DNA of 24,962 nt from Terriglobia bacterium (GTDB lineage: Bacteria; Acidobacteriota; Terriglobia; UBA7540): contig JASIKV010000011.1 of assembly GCA_030049455.1 (NCBI GenBank), forward strand, positions 1-24,962, written 5' to 3'. Each line of letters starts with the position of its first letter. The stretch's first letter is position 1. A model generated the notes under the pieces. The model did no database searches. It saw only the letters and a program-made list of their open reading frames with translations, and had not been told where the DNA came from. Position numbers and translations under genes: made by a program. This document shows positions 14,288 through 24,045 of the stretch, one piece after another.

Positions 14288-17200
14288 ATGAATTCACATC
14301 GAAATCGCGAAACCCCCCGCTTTCTCTGGCGCGGAAGTCTCAGGAGCGTTCTGGTCGCCCTGGGCGCTTTCTGTGCTTTCTGTGTTCTGCCATCCACGCC
14401 TGTTTTCGCCCAAAACGGCGCCGTCCTGGGAGTGGTGAGCGACACGAGCGGTGCAGTCATACCATCAGCGTCGATAACCATCACCAACACGGCGACGGGA
14501 GTGAAAACGACGACGCAGACGAACAACGAAGGCCTGTACGTTTTTCCCTACGTTCAGCCGGGCGTTTACGATGTCTCCGCCAGCGCTACCGGATTCGAGG
14601 CGGTGAAGAAGCCGGGAGTGACCGTGCATGTGACGGAGCGCGTGCAAGTAAGCTTCAATTTGAAGATTGGCAGCACCCGGCAGACGGTCACGGTGCAGGG
14701 TGCGGCGCCACTGCTCAATACCATCAATGACGTGGGGGGGCAAACCATCAACCGGACGGCCATCAACGACATGCCGCTATTGAACCGCTCGGCGCTTGAC
14801 CTGGCATTCCTCGCGCCGGGAGTCAATCAGCCGGCCGGTATGACCTATGGAAATCAATCGGTTTCGATGCCTTATTTGCAATCGAACGACTTTGTTTCCA
14901 ATGGAAGCCGCGAGGCGACTTCCAACGTGCTCATTGACGGCGTTTCAGCGGGGGGAGTGAACTCCGGGGGGCTGACGACTCGGGTCGCCTATACCCCTTC
15001 GGTGGATGCCGTCCAGGAGTTCACGGTACAACAAACGAATTTCAGCGCCCAATATGGAAACTCGGGCTCGACCATCGTGAACCTGATCACGCGTTCAGGC
15101 ACCAATCGCTTCCATGGAAGCGCCTACGATTTCCTGCGCAACAATGACCTTGATGCCGCGGATTACTTCGAAAACCAATACCCGGCGCCTCAGAACAAAC
15201 TCCCGCACCTGGAGCGGAACGTTTTTGGCGGCACGGTGGGCGGGCCCATTCTCAAGAACAGGACCTTCTTCTTTTTCGACTATGAGGGCACGCGCCAGAG
15301 TTCGCTGGCCACCGCGAGCGCCGGCGTGCCCAGCGCGGCGGAGAAGATGGGAAACTTCGGTGAGCTTTGCAACGACGTTAGCGAGCTCGACGGCAATGGC
15401 GCGGGGACGTTCAACGCAAGCGGTGTCTGCTCAGACCCCAACGGCCAACTGTGGGACCCCTACACCGCCTCCTACGACGTGAACTTCAATGCCTCGCGCG
15501 CAACCCCCATTCCGAACAACAACATCGCCACTTACACGAGCCCGGGCGCGGGATCTGCGCTGCCGGGAGGTACGGGACCGGGAAACATGATCGATCCCTC
15601 CGCGCTGAAGCTGATGTCGTATTTCCCGGCGCCGAACTATAACAGTGGAGCGCCAAGCGGGGGCTATAGCCCGTACATCAACTGGGTCGCCAGTGGCGCC
15701 ACGGGACTGGACAATCACCAGTGGGACTTGAAAATCGATCAGAGTTTTGGTGACCGCGACAGGCTGAGCGGGAAATATGCCCAACGATTGACGCATGCGA
15801 TCAACCTGAACTGCTTCAACAACATCGCTGATCCCTGCTCGGGTGGGGTCGGACCTCAATCGGCCCATCTGGTGGCGGTGGACTGGGTACACACTTTCGG
15901 CCCGGCGACGGTGCTGAATGTTTCCTACGGCTATACGAGTGTCGGGCGCCAATTAACGCCCGCGAACGCGGACCCGGTAGGAACGCTGAATATGCCAAGC
16001 TACATGGACGATTCCGGATTCAAGGTGCTTCCGTCCGTATTATGGAATTACAGCAACGAAACGGCCGCGGAAGCCGCCAACAACGACACCGCCATTGGGG
16101 GACAGCCGTGGTCTATCCTGGAGGACAACACGGCATCGCACGACGTGCTTGCTTCGCTCACCCATATCCGCGGGCGCCACGAGTTGAAGTTCGGCGCCGA
16201 ATTTCTCGTAAACCTCTACAACTTCTCGCAACCCGGCACGCAAAATGGATTGTTCGTCTATGGCCCGGCGGGCACATCACAGAACTCCGGTATTGCCGGG
16301 ACGGGCGGGGATAACCTGGCGAGTTTCCTGGTGGGAAGCGGATTTGGCGGTTGGGGACAGTACGAAATTCCCGCGTGGCTTTACACCCAAAACCACGGCC
16401 TTGCCAGCTACGTGCAGGATGCCTTTCGTGCCAGCAAGAAGCTCACGGTCAATGTGGGGCTTCGCTACGATTTGACCCTGCCAGAAACAGAAAGAAAGAA
16501 CGAATTGAGCTGGCTCAGTACCAATGCGGCTTATCCTTCGGCGGTCCCCGGGTATCCCATCCTGCAAGGCGGCCTGATGTTTGCCAGCCCGGGAGAGCGC
16601 TCGGCCCTTAACCCTGATTTCCGGGACTTTTCGCCGCGCCTGGGCCTGGCGTATGTTCTGAACGATAAAACGGTGATCCGCACCGGATACGGAATCTACT
16701 ATGGCATGTCGCGGGCAGCGGCGAATGCCTATGCGATCACTCCGAACGATCCGGGATTTGACGGCACTACCTCCTGGTCCAACACGCTTAATTTTGCCGG
16801 CCTTCTGCCTTGTTGCGGGCTCAGCAACCCCTTCCCGAATGGAATCACGCCCGTCACGGGTAGTTCGTTAGGATTGGGAACCCAGATTGGCAACAGCTCA
16901 TCAGCGCCCAATGGGTTCGAGCGGACAATGAACGCCACGCCCTATAGCGAGACCTGGAACTTCGGAGTCCAGCGCCAGCTTCCGGCAACGATGGTCCTCA
17001 ACGTGGGGTATCTCGGCCAGGAGTCAACGCATCAGTACTTTGGAATTGGCGGCAATTACAACCTCAATCACTTAGGCTCGCAGGAGGCGCAGATGACGCC
17101 GGCGCAGATCCAGGCGCTGGACGCTCAAGTCGCCAATCCCTTTTACGGGATCATCCCCAACAGCACGCAGACCACAACACAATATCAGCTGGACGTTCCC

Positions 17201-18034
17201 TATCCTCAATTCAGCGGCCTCGACATCGCCAGCCCACCGTGGGCCAATGCGAACTATCAGGCGTTGCAATTGGGGCTGGAGAAACACTTTTCCAATGGGC
17301 TGCAGTTCCTGGTTACCTATGTGTGGTCGAAATCGCTCGACGATGATTCCAATCCCGGTAACGCTGGTGGAACAGGCCTTGGAGACGCCCCCGTCCCCCT
17401 GGATCCCAACAACTTGAAGCTGGCGAGGTCGGTTTCTCAATACAACATCCCGCAGGTCTTCCAATTCAGCTACGACTACCACCTGCCCATTGGGCGCGGC
17501 CAGCATTTTGCCGGCAAGATCAATCCGGTGCTCGACGCCGTTATCGGAGGCTGGCAGACTACCGGCATCTGGCGGTTTGACGATGGCCAGCCCATGATCA
17601 TGACCATTTCGACGGCTGTTCCTGGCCTGCCCGGGTATGGTCAGTCGCCGGAATTGGCCGGCACGCCAAAGACCAACGCGAGGTCCAAGTGGTTCCTCCC
17701 GGAGTCGCAGGGTGGCGGGTACTTTGGCAATCCTCAGGTCTTCCAACAGCCCGCGCCTTACACCATCGGCGACACGCCTCGAACTCTTCCCTGGGTGCGG
17801 TTTCCCGGCACGGCAAACGCGGACCTGTCGCTCTTCAAGCAATTTTCCATGAACAGACTTCGCGAAGGCATGCACCTGGAAATCCGTACGGAATGGTTCA
17901 ACGCCTTCAATCACCCGCAATTCGGCAACATCAATACAACCGTCTCGCCCAGCAACAGCGCCTTCGGGCAGATTACGGGGCCGGACGCCAACTCGCCGCG
18001 CCAGATCCAAATGGCCATGAAGTTCTATTTTTAG
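14288..18034 (+). CDS. TonB-dependent receptor, Oar-like, with N-terminal carboxypeptidase-regulatory domain
   Basis: A 1248-residue outer-membrane protein. A signal peptide ends near residue 41 (STPVFA, then QNGAV). Residues about 43-130 form the carboxypeptidase-regulatory-like beta-sandwich (GVVSDTSGAVIPSASITITN, then YVFPYVQPGVYDVSASATGF). A plug-like region follows at about 140-275 (DMPLLNRSALDLAFLAPGV, NVLIDGVSAGG, GNSGSTIVNLITRSGTN), and the rest is a 22-strand-type barrel ending in the aromatic MAMKFYF expected for barrel insertion. ATG 14288 has AGGAG five bases upstream; GTG 14282 is an alternative. No clear TonB box was found. Such receptors are amplified in Acidobacteriota and probably import oligosaccharides or similar large substrates. 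The TPR gene follows after 49 bases, pointing to co-transcription. Substrate unknown. Confidence 0.92.
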   Translation: MNSHRNRETPRFLWRGSLRSVLVALGAFCAFCVLPSTPVFAQNGAVLGVVSDTSGAVIPSASITITNTATGVKTTTQTNNEGLYVFPYVQPGVYDVSASATGFEAVKKPGVTVHVTERVQVSFNLKIGSTRQTVTVQGAAPLLNTINDVGGQTINRTAINDMPLLNRSALDLAFLAPGVNQPAGMTYGNQSVSMPYLQSNDFVSNGSREATSNVLIDGVSAGGVNSGGLTTRVAYTPSVDAVQEFTVQQTNFSAQYGNSGSTIVNLITRSGTNRFHGSAYDFLRNNDLDAADYFENQYPAPQNKLPHLERNVFGGTVGGPILKNRTFFFFDYEGTRQSSLATASAGVPSAAEKMGNFGELCNDVSELDGNGAGTFNASGVCSDPNGQLWDPYTASYDVNFNASRATPIPNNNIATYTSPGAGSALPGGTGPGNMIDPSALKLMSYFPAPNYNSGAPSGGYSPYINWVASGATGLDNHQWDLKIDQSFGDRDRLSGKYAQRLTHAINLNCFNNIADPCSGGVGPQSAHLVAVDWVHTFGPATVLNVSYGYTSVGRQLTPANADPVGTLNMPSYMDDSGFKVLPSVLWNYSNETAAEAANNDTAIGGQPWSILEDNTASHDVLASLTHIRGRHELKFGAEFLVNLYNFSQPGTQNGLFVYGPAGTSQNSGIAGTGGDNLASFLVGSGFGGWGQYEIPAWLYTQNHGLASYVQDAFRASKKLTVNVGLRYDLTLPETERKNELSWLSTNAAYPSAVPGYPILQGGLMFASPGERSALNPDFRDFSPRLGLAYVLNDKTVIRTGYGIYYGMSRAAANAYAITPNDPGFDGTTSWSNTLNFAGLLPCCGLSNPFPNGITPVTGSSLGLGTQIGNSSSAPNGFERTMNATPYSETWNFGVQRQLPATMVLNVGYLGQESTHQYFGIGGNYNLNHLGSQEAQMTPAQIQALDAQVANPFYGIIPNSTQTTTQYQLDVPYPQFSGLDIASPPWANANYQALQLGLEKHFSNGLQFLVTYVWSKSLDDDSNPGNAGGTGLGDAPVPLDPNNLKLARSVSQYNIPQVFQFSYDYHLPIGRGQHFAGKINPVLDAVIGGWQTTGIWRFDDGQPMIMTISTAVPGLPGYGQSPELAGTPKTNARSKWFLPESQGGGYFGNPQVFQQPAPYTIGDTPRTLPWVRFPGTANADLSLFKQFSMNRLREGMHLEIRTEWFNAFNHPQFGNINTTVSPSNSAFGQITGPDANSPRQIQMAMKFYF

Positions 18035-18083
18035 GCCGGCGAGGCCATTGAGGGTTCGGATGTAGCTGTGTAGTATTAGTTCT

Positions 18084-20840
18084 ATGATTCGGCCTCGCTT
18101 AAGTTGCTGTCAGGCCTTTGGGAGGACGGCATTGGTTGCCGTCCTCTTTCTTTCTGTGGAGACCTGCCTTGCTCTCCCCCAAGCGTCGAGTTCCATTGAC
18201 CAGAAAGCGGCGGAGGATTTTCAGGAAGGCCGAGTTGCCGATGCCGAGAGCGCGCTCCGCTCTGTATTGCGCGCTGATCCTCGCGACCTTCCGGCGTTGA
18301 GCCTGATGGCCGTGGTTCTTGATTCCCAGCGGAAATACTCCGAGGCCGAGGAGTTCTACGGCCGCGCCCTCCAGATCGCGCCCGGCTCCCCCGTTATATT
18401 GAACAATCTCGGGAACCACTATCTTGCCACGGGCAACCTCAAGAAAGCGGAAGAGAGTTTCAGGCGCGTCGTGGCCATTGATCCGCATCATGCGAACGCA
18501 AACCTGCAGCTTGCCGATATGAGTGTGCAGCGAAAGGACGGCGCGGAAGCACTGGCGTGCTTGAGCCGTCTCGCGGCAACTTCGCAAAGCCAACCCGTTG
18601 CGCAACTGCTGAAGGCTCAAGCCCTCCTTCTTGTGGGCAACTGCAAGTCAGCGATGCCCGTGCTCAGCGCGCTGGAAGAGAAAACAGAGCAAGACCCAAG
18701 CTATAGCTTCTCCATTGGCCTGGGCTATGCGCAATGTCAAGAATACGATCGAGCGGAGAAATCCTTCAGCGAGGCCTTGAAAGCCGACCCCTCGAACTTC
18801 GACGTCCTGTACAACCTCGGGGTGGCCGCACGCCGTGGCGGGCACCTTGAGCGAGCGCAACAGGTGTTCGAGGCTGCTCTGCGGTCAAAACCCGAAGACG
18901 TCGACGCTCTCTACGCCTATGGTGACCTTTTGAGTGCGACGAAGGATTTTCTGGCGGCAAGTGCCGTCCTGTACCGAGCGGCGCGATTGGCTCCGGGTCG
19001 CGCCGATGTGCTCTTGCTTTTAGCTCAGGCCACGGAAGCGCTCGGGTACTATGAGGACACCTCCAGCACCTTGGAAAAGTACCTGAAGCTGCGTCCTAAC
19101 GACGAGGTTGCCCAGCGGGAGCTGGGCTTGTCGCTGATCCTCCAAGGCCGGTTCGAAGAAGGTCTTCCCAAACTTCAGGAATTCGTGCGCAGGCACCCGC
19201 AGGACGCAATGGGCCAGTATCAGCTCGGCGCAGGTGAGGCAACGGACAGTCCGGAAAAGGCCCTGGCCCATCTGGATGAGGCGCTCAAACTCGATCCGGC
19301 GATGTTTGAGGCCCGCTACACGCGCGCGGCCCTCAATTTCCAGATGAACCGGCTTGACCCGTCACTGGCAGATTTCCAGGCGCTTCAGAAAAACGATCCA
19401 AACAATCCCCAGCTTCTGGACTGGCTAGGGCAAATCTATTTAAGGCGTGATCAGCCGCAGGAAGCAGCGGCGCTCTTGCAGCAGGCATTCAAGCTTGCTC
19501 CCCACGATCGGGGCATTTTGATTCATTACAGCCAGGCGCTGGGAAGACTGGGCCGCACGGAGGAACGCGAGGCGGTGCTGGCATCCTTATTCAAGGAAGC
19601 CTCTGCCGGCGGCGCCCAGCCTCGCGCGCGCTCGGGTCTGCTTGATTTTCTCGCTCTCTCCCCGGAGCAGCAGGGCGCCAGGTATCTGGAATCATTGCAA
19701 GCCGCGGTGAATGAGAACCCAAACGATGTCGCTCTGAAGGCCCGCCTGGCCCAGTACCTGCTGAACCAGGGAGAAGAAAAGCGCGCTGATGAAGCCTTCC
19801 GGGAGGTGCTGGCGGCGGACGCCGATGCCGCCACTCTGGCCGCTTGCGGGAAAGCCCTGCTGGAGCATGACCAGTATGGTTTGGCGGCGGAATTTCTTCA
19901 AAAGGCGCCGAATGCGAAGCTCGACCTGGCCATCGCCGTGTTTCATTCCGTCAGTCCCGAAGCCGGGCTGGCCCAACTCGATGAAATTCCCGCCGACCAG
20001 CGCGCCGGCGACTACTTTATACTTCGCGCCCAGATCCTGGATTCTATGGGCAAGACCGCCGAAGCGGTGGACTCGCTGAATCGCGGTATTCGCGCGGCCC
20101 CCCGGCGCACCGACATGTATTTTGAGGCCGCTGCGTTTCTGATCCAACACGGTCAATTCACGCAGGCGGCGGCATTGCTGGAAGACGCAACCCGCCTGAT
20201 TCCGGATGCGCCTGACTTATGGCTGGCGCGGGCGATTGCTCTTGAGTTGCCGATGGCGCACGGGAGATCTCACGCCGACGAGGTGCGAAATGAAGAAGCC
20301 ATGAAGGTGCTGGCGCAAATTGAGTCCCGCTGGCCGGCGTGGGACCTCCCCTACCTCGTGAACGGCATGATCTTGCAGGACGAACTGCAATCGAGACAAG
20401 CGAAGCAGATGCTCGATTTAGCAATTGCCCTCGGATGCCGGGAGGCGGACGCTTATTATTACGAAGCTCTAGCCATCACCAACATGACCCCGGTCAACCT
20501 GCCGGACGCGCAGAAGGCAGTCACTCAGGCGGTGACACTTAACCCCGAAGATGCAGCCAGCAGGGCGCTGGCCGGACAGATTCTCCTGGACGAGGGAAAC
20601 TACCAGGCCGCGGTCGAGCAGCTCCTCTCCGCTGTGCGGGTTCAGCCGACGCTCTATCTCGCCCATGGTCTCTTGCGCACGGCTTACCTCAAGATGGGAG
20701 AGAGTGACAAAGCTGCCGAGGAACAAGATCAGATGATGCGCCTCAGGCAACAGAGTTCCGAAGCCGACCAGGCTACCTCATCGATTGAGCGTCTCTTGTT
20801 TACCGTGCGTCTGCCGGGGGGTGCTGCAGCTACGGAATGA
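18084..20840 (+). CDS. Exported tetratricopeptide-repeat protein
   Basis: A 918-residue protein with a signal peptide (hydrophobic stretch ALVAVLFLSVETCLA, cleavage near residue 30-32). From about residue 40 to 900 it is almost wholly alpha-helical TPR-like repeats; clear units include ALSLMAVVLDSQRKYSEAEE, LNNLGNHYLATGNLKKAEES, VLYNLGVAARRGGHLERAQQ, LLDWLGQIYLRRDQPQEAAA and ALAGQILLDEGNYQAAVEQL. There is no catalytic domain. It probably acts in the periplasm as a scaffold or binding platform for the outer-membrane receptor before it or the CRTAC1 protein after it. ATG 18084 has no visible Shine-Dalgarno, which suggests coupling or a nonstandard start. Specific function unknown; TPR sequence alone does not reveal a partner. 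Confidence 0.9.
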   Translation: MIRPRLSCCQAFGRTALVAVLFLSVETCLALPQASSSIDQKAAEDFQEGRVADAESALRSVLRADPRDLPALSLMAVVLDSQRKYSEAEEFYGRALQIAPGSPVILNNLGNHYLATGNLKKAEESFRRVVAIDPHHANANLQLADMSVQRKDGAEALACLSRLAATSQSQPVAQLLKAQALLLVGNCKSAMPVLSALEEKTEQDPSYSFSIGLGYAQCQEYDRAEKSFSEALKADPSNFDVLYNLGVAARRGGHLERAQQVFEAALRSKPEDVDALYAYGDLLSATKDFLAASAVLYRAARLAPGRADVLLLLAQATEALGYYEDTSSTLEKYLKLRPNDEVAQRELGLSLILQGRFEEGLPKLQEFVRRHPQDAMGQYQLGAGEATDSPEKALAHLDEALKLDPAMFEARYTRAALNFQMNRLDPSLADFQALQKNDPNNPQLLDWLGQIYLRRDQPQEAAALLQQAFKLAPHDRGILIHYSQALGRLGRTEEREAVLASLFKEASAGGAQPRARSGLLDFLALSPEQQGARYLESLQAAVNENPNDVALKARLAQYLLNQGEEKRADEAFREVLAADADAATLAACGKALLEHDQYGLAAEFLQKAPNAKLDLAIAVFHSVSPEAGLAQLDEIPADQRAGDYFILRAQILDSMGKTAEAVDSLNRGIRAAPRRTDMYFEAAAFLIQHGQFTQAAALLEDATRLIPDAPDLWLARAIALELPMAHGRSHADEVRNEEAMKVLAQIESRWPAWDLPYLVNGMILQDELQSRQAKQMLDLAIALGCREADAYYYEALAITNMTPVNLPDAQKAVTQAVTLNPEDAASRALAGQILLDEGNYQAAVEQLLSAVRVQPTLYLAHGLLRTAYLKMGESDKAAEEQDQMMRLRQQSSEADQATSSIERLLFTVRLPGGAAATE

Positions 20841-21046
20841 AAGTTTTGAGTGGACTCATCGCTGGCTGAAAAGGAAACTCTGTTTGTTTACTGATTCGAG
20901 CGAATGAATTCTCCAACTAAGGCTCGATGCATAAGCGGCCGAGGGATGCGGGTCCATTGCTCAGCCGGATCGGTGGAGCGAAGAACGGCACGAATCCTGA
21001 TCGAGCGTCTGCTGTCCCTGAAGCTGGGAAACACTGATTGGAACCG

Positions 21047-22708
21047 ATGCAACGGCGTGAATTCTTGACCCTCTTGATGGCCGGGGGAGCGATACGATCG
21101 AGGGGCGAAGCCCCGGCCTCACCCATCCACTTCACCTACCGTCCGATCGATTTCCAGCTTGACAGTTGCGAAACGCCGGAGCGGCACGCCCCGGAAACGA
21201 TGGCGGGCGGCGTTGGCCTGTTTGATTACAACAACGACGGCCATCTCGACGTTTTTTTCGCGAATGGGGCTGACATTCATTCCCTGATCAAAACTTCGCC
21301 CCAGTATTCGAATCGGCTCTTCGAAAACGATGGCAAAGGGAATTTCAGGGACGTTACCGAGAAAGCAGGGCTTACCGGCGCGGGCTTCTCAAACGGCGTC
21401 GCCGTCGGCGATTACGACAACGACGGCCATCTGGACCTGTTTGTCGGCGGCGTTCACGCGAACCATCTCTATCACAATAACGGTGACGGTACATTCACGG
21501 ATGTCACGGAGAAAGCGGGGCTGGTCACCCAGGATCCAGAGTTTGGCCCGCTATGGTCAGTGGGCGGAGCCTGGCTGGATGTCAACAACGACGGCTTGCT
21601 TGATTTGTTCGTCCTCAACTACTTCGCCTGGGACGTCAAGACCGAGCCGCCGTGCTACTATCAGCCCGGCGTCCACGACTATTGCCATCCAAAGTTTTAC
21701 AAGACGACACCCAACCAACTCTTCCTCAACAACGGCGACGGAACGTTTCGCGACGTTTCCGCGGAATGGGGACTTCGCGCACACCCGGGAAAAGGCATGG
21801 GCGTGGGCGTTGCGGATTACGATCTGGATGGCTGGTTGGATTTGTTCGTAACGAACGATACGATGTCGAACTGGCTGTTCCATAACAAGGGCGGCGGAAA
21901 ATTCGAGGAGGTTGCTTTCGAAGCGAGCGTCGCGCTGACGGAGAACGGCCAATTCATCTCGGGGATGGGCGTAGACTTCCGCGACATTGATAACGACGGC
22001 TTGCCGGATATCGCCTACGTGGCGCTCAATTATCAGACTTATCCCCTGTTTCGCAATTTGGGCGGCGGCCAGTTCGAGGACGTGACGGTTTCGAGCGGCA
22101 TGGCTCGCCTGAGCCTGCCGATGGCGGGTTATTCGCCGACGCTCGCCGATTTCGACAACGACGGTTGGAAGGACTTGTTCGTCACGGGAGGACACGTTGA
22201 GGGAGTCACAAGGCCCGATATGCCGAGGGACCAGCACAATACTGTGTTCCAGAATCTGGGGGGATTCAAATTCCGGGCGCTCACCGCGGAAGCCGGCCTT
22301 GCCGCGCAGCCACCCAAGCGGCACCGTGGATCGGCGGTGGGAGACCTCAACGGCGATGGAAAGCTCGACGTCGTGACCAGTGCTCTCAGCACGCCGGCGG
22401 AAATCTGGATCAACGATAGCCCCGGCGAGAGTCACTGGCTGGCTTTCAAGCTAGAAGGAACCAAAAGCAATCGCGACGGCATCGGCGCAAGAATCAAAGT
22501 CGTGGCAGGCGAATTGACGCAATACAATCATGTTGTTTATACGACGGGATACGCGTCATCGAGCGCTGGACCGGTTCATTTCGGTTTGGGTCCCCACAAA
22601 ACGGCGGATCGAGTGGAAATTCGCTGGCCTTCCGGGATTGTGCAGGAATTTAAGAATGTCGCCGCCGACCGTTCCGTAAGGATTGTCGAAGGCGCCGGCT
22701 TCAAATAG
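21047..22708 (+). CDS. CRTAC1-family protein: FG-GAP/VCBS beta-propeller plus ASPIC/UnbV domain, Tat signal
   Basis: A 553-residue exported protein. The N-terminus MQRREFLTLLMAGGA is a twin-arginine-type signal. Seven calcium-binding-like DxDxDG loops mark an integrin-like propeller: DYNNDGHLDVF (60-70), DYDNDGHLDLF (122-132), DVNNDGLLDLF (178-188), DYDLDGWLDLF (257-267), DIDNDGLPDIA (313-323), DFDNDGWKDLF (368-378) and DLNGDGKLDVV (433-443). Repeated LFxNxGxGxFxDVT segments alternate with them. The end (about 475-545, NRDGIGARIKV, VHFGLGPHKTADRVEIRWPSG) is the ASPIC/UnbV domain. ATG 21047 is chosen because it starts the Tat signal; TTG 21038 is possible. The molecular role of this family is not established; binding or presentation of glycans is plausible. 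It follows the TPR gene by 206 bases. Confidence 0.92.
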   Translation: MQRREFLTLLMAGGAIRSRGEAPASPIHFTYRPIDFQLDSCETPERHAPETMAGGVGLFDYNNDGHLDVFFANGADIHSLIKTSPQYSNRLFENDGKGNFRDVTEKAGLTGAGFSNGVAVGDYDNDGHLDLFVGGVHANHLYHNNGDGTFTDVTEKAGLVTQDPEFGPLWSVGGAWLDVNNDGLLDLFVLNYFAWDVKTEPPCYYQPGVHDYCHPKFYKTTPNQLFLNNGDGTFRDVSAEWGLRAHPGKGMGVGVADYDLDGWLDLFVTNDTMSNWLFHNKGGGKFEEVAFEASVALTENGQFISGMGVDFRDIDNDGLPDIAYVALNYQTYPLFRNLGGGQFEDVTVSSGMARLSLPMAGYSPTLADFDNDGWKDLFVTGGHVEGVTRPDMPRDQHNTVFQNLGGFKFRALTAEAGLAAQPPKRHRGSAVGDLNGDGKLDVVTSALSTPAEIWINDSPGESHWLAFKLEGTKSNRDGIGARIKVVAGELTQYNHVVYTTGYASSSAGPVHFGLGPHKTADRVEIRWPSGIVQEFKNVAADRSVRIVEGAGFK

Positions 22709-22857
22709 GTGATGTAGAACTAAAGATGAGAGCCGGGGAATCCTCTGGTCTAATGATCCGCATATGACGATTTATCAGATGGCCGAAAGCCTGCATCAGA
22801 CCCAAGAGCGAGTGCGAATGTAACATGCCCGGGAACGAGACTAAAGGGCGTTTAAAG

Positions 22858-24045
22858 ATGCGAGAGACAACTCGGAGGGGCTTTCTTTGGGCATTGAGCG
22901 CGGGCGGAGCGATGCTGACTGTCAATCCGCAGAACGCGAATTCCTCTCCGCCGCCCTCCCCCATGGCTATCAAACCGATCTCGGGAAGCTGGTTTGAATT
23001 TCAGCATCCCTCCACCGTTGAGGGGGTCGATTGGAACGCCACATGTGCTTCCTTCACCGGCCAGCAGTGGGATGCGAAAATCAAAGAAATCGCGCAGGTG
23101 GGGATGGAGTTTCTGGTGCTGATGGGAACAGCTCTTTACTACCGCTCGTTTGTCCGCACGACCATTTTCCCTCAGTGGCATTTGGCTTGCCCCGATCCGT
23201 TGGAGGCAGTCCTCTCCGCGGCAGACAAATACGGTGTGAAATTTTTTATCGGCGCAGGCTTCTACGGCAACTGGGGAGGCCCCAATGCCATCTCCGATCC
23301 TGTGACGGCCAAGAAGCGGTTGCAAGCGATCGAGGAGATTATCCGGTTTTATGGCCACCACCAGAGTTTCTATGGCTGGTACTGGCCGGATGAAATTGAG
23401 ATCATCCCCCGCTTCACCGAGCAATACATACAATACGTCAATGCTTCTTCGCGGCTGGCGCGGCAGTTGACCCCGCACGCCCGCATTCTGATCGCTCCTT
23501 ACGGAACCCGCTTCGCCGTCCCCGACGACGAGTATGTTCGCCAGTTGGCGGACCTGGATGTTGACATTATCGCTTACCAGGATGAGGTTGGGGTCCGCAA
23601 GTCGCGGGTGGAAGAGACCTCAGCCTACTATGAGGGATTGAAGAAGGCACATGACCGGGCGCGCCGGTCGGCGATCTGGGCGGATGTAGAGATCTTCGAT
23701 TTTGAAGGGGCTCCGCAGAAAGGTCTGCCGCCTCCTGTTTTCCTGGATCACGCTATCCGGGAAGTGGACACCCTGTCGCCCTCCTTGGCGAAGTTCATCG
23801 AGAGTTTCGAACCTCGGCCGGGCATTTATACCAGCCCGTTGGTTCCTGCCCGTTTCGATCGTGTCGTCCGCCAGTTGGAGGCTGTCTCGCCGTGGGTTGA
23901 CAAGATTCTGGTGTACGAGTATCAGGGGATGATGAACCAACCCGGCTCGGCGGCTTTTTGCGGGTCGCCCGATTCAGCCAATCTCTACACGGCTTACGTA
24001 AACTGGCTCCACATGCAGGAGCAAGGCAAATTGAAGGCACTATGA
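22858..24045 (+). CDS. DUF4434-family putative glycoside hydrolase-like protein with Tat signal
   Basis: A 395-residue protein with a twin-arginine-type N-terminus (RETTRRGFLWALSAGGAML). The rest resembles DUF4434, a TIM-barrel family of uncharacterised carbohydrate-related enzymes: SGSWFEFQHP and WDAKIKEIAQVGMEFLVLMG at the start, GAGFYGNWGG, FYGWYWPDEIEI with Glu179 and Glu181, DIIAYQDEVG with Glu243, IWADVEIFDF with Glu278, and ILVYEYQGMMN near the end. Several conserved acidic residues at strand ends fit a retaining glycosidase, but the catalytic pair is not known. ATG 22858 starts directly before the Tat signal with AAAGGG about 10 bases upstream; ATG 22825 is possible. It overlaps the downstream RhaT-like gene by four bases (ATGA), so enzyme and permease are translationally coupled. 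Confidence 0.82.
   Translation: MRETTRRGFLWALSAGGAMLTVNPQNANSSPPPSPMAIKPISGSWFEFQHPSTVEGVDWNATCASFTGQQWDAKIKEIAQVGMEFLVLMGTALYYRSFVRTTIFPQWHLACPDPLEAVLSAADKYGVKFFIGAGFYGNWGGPNAISDPVTAKKRLQAIEEIIRFYGHHQSFYGWYWPDEIEIIPRFTEQYIQYVNASSRLARQLTPHARILIAPYGTRFAVPDDEYVRQLADLDVDIIAYQDEVGVRKSRVEETSAYYEGLKKAHDRARRSAIWADVEIFDFEGAPQKGLPPPVFLDHAIREVDTLSPSLAKFIESFEPRPGIYTSPLVPARFDRVVRQLEAVSPWVDKILVYEYQGMMNQPGSAAFCGSPDSANLYTAYVNWLHMQEQGKLKAL

Noticed and set aside
17072..18010. 312-codon minus-strand open frame
   Set aside because: Antisense shadow of the TonB receptor barrel.
20894..20905. ATTCG-AG-CGAAT small palindrome between TPR and CRTAC1 genes
   Set aside because: Five-base arms are expected by chance and no promoter is evident beside it.
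22756..22771. ATC-NN-CATATG-NN-GAT palindrome before the DUF4434 gene
   Set aside because: Six pairs with gaps around a common hexamer; too weak to call an operator.
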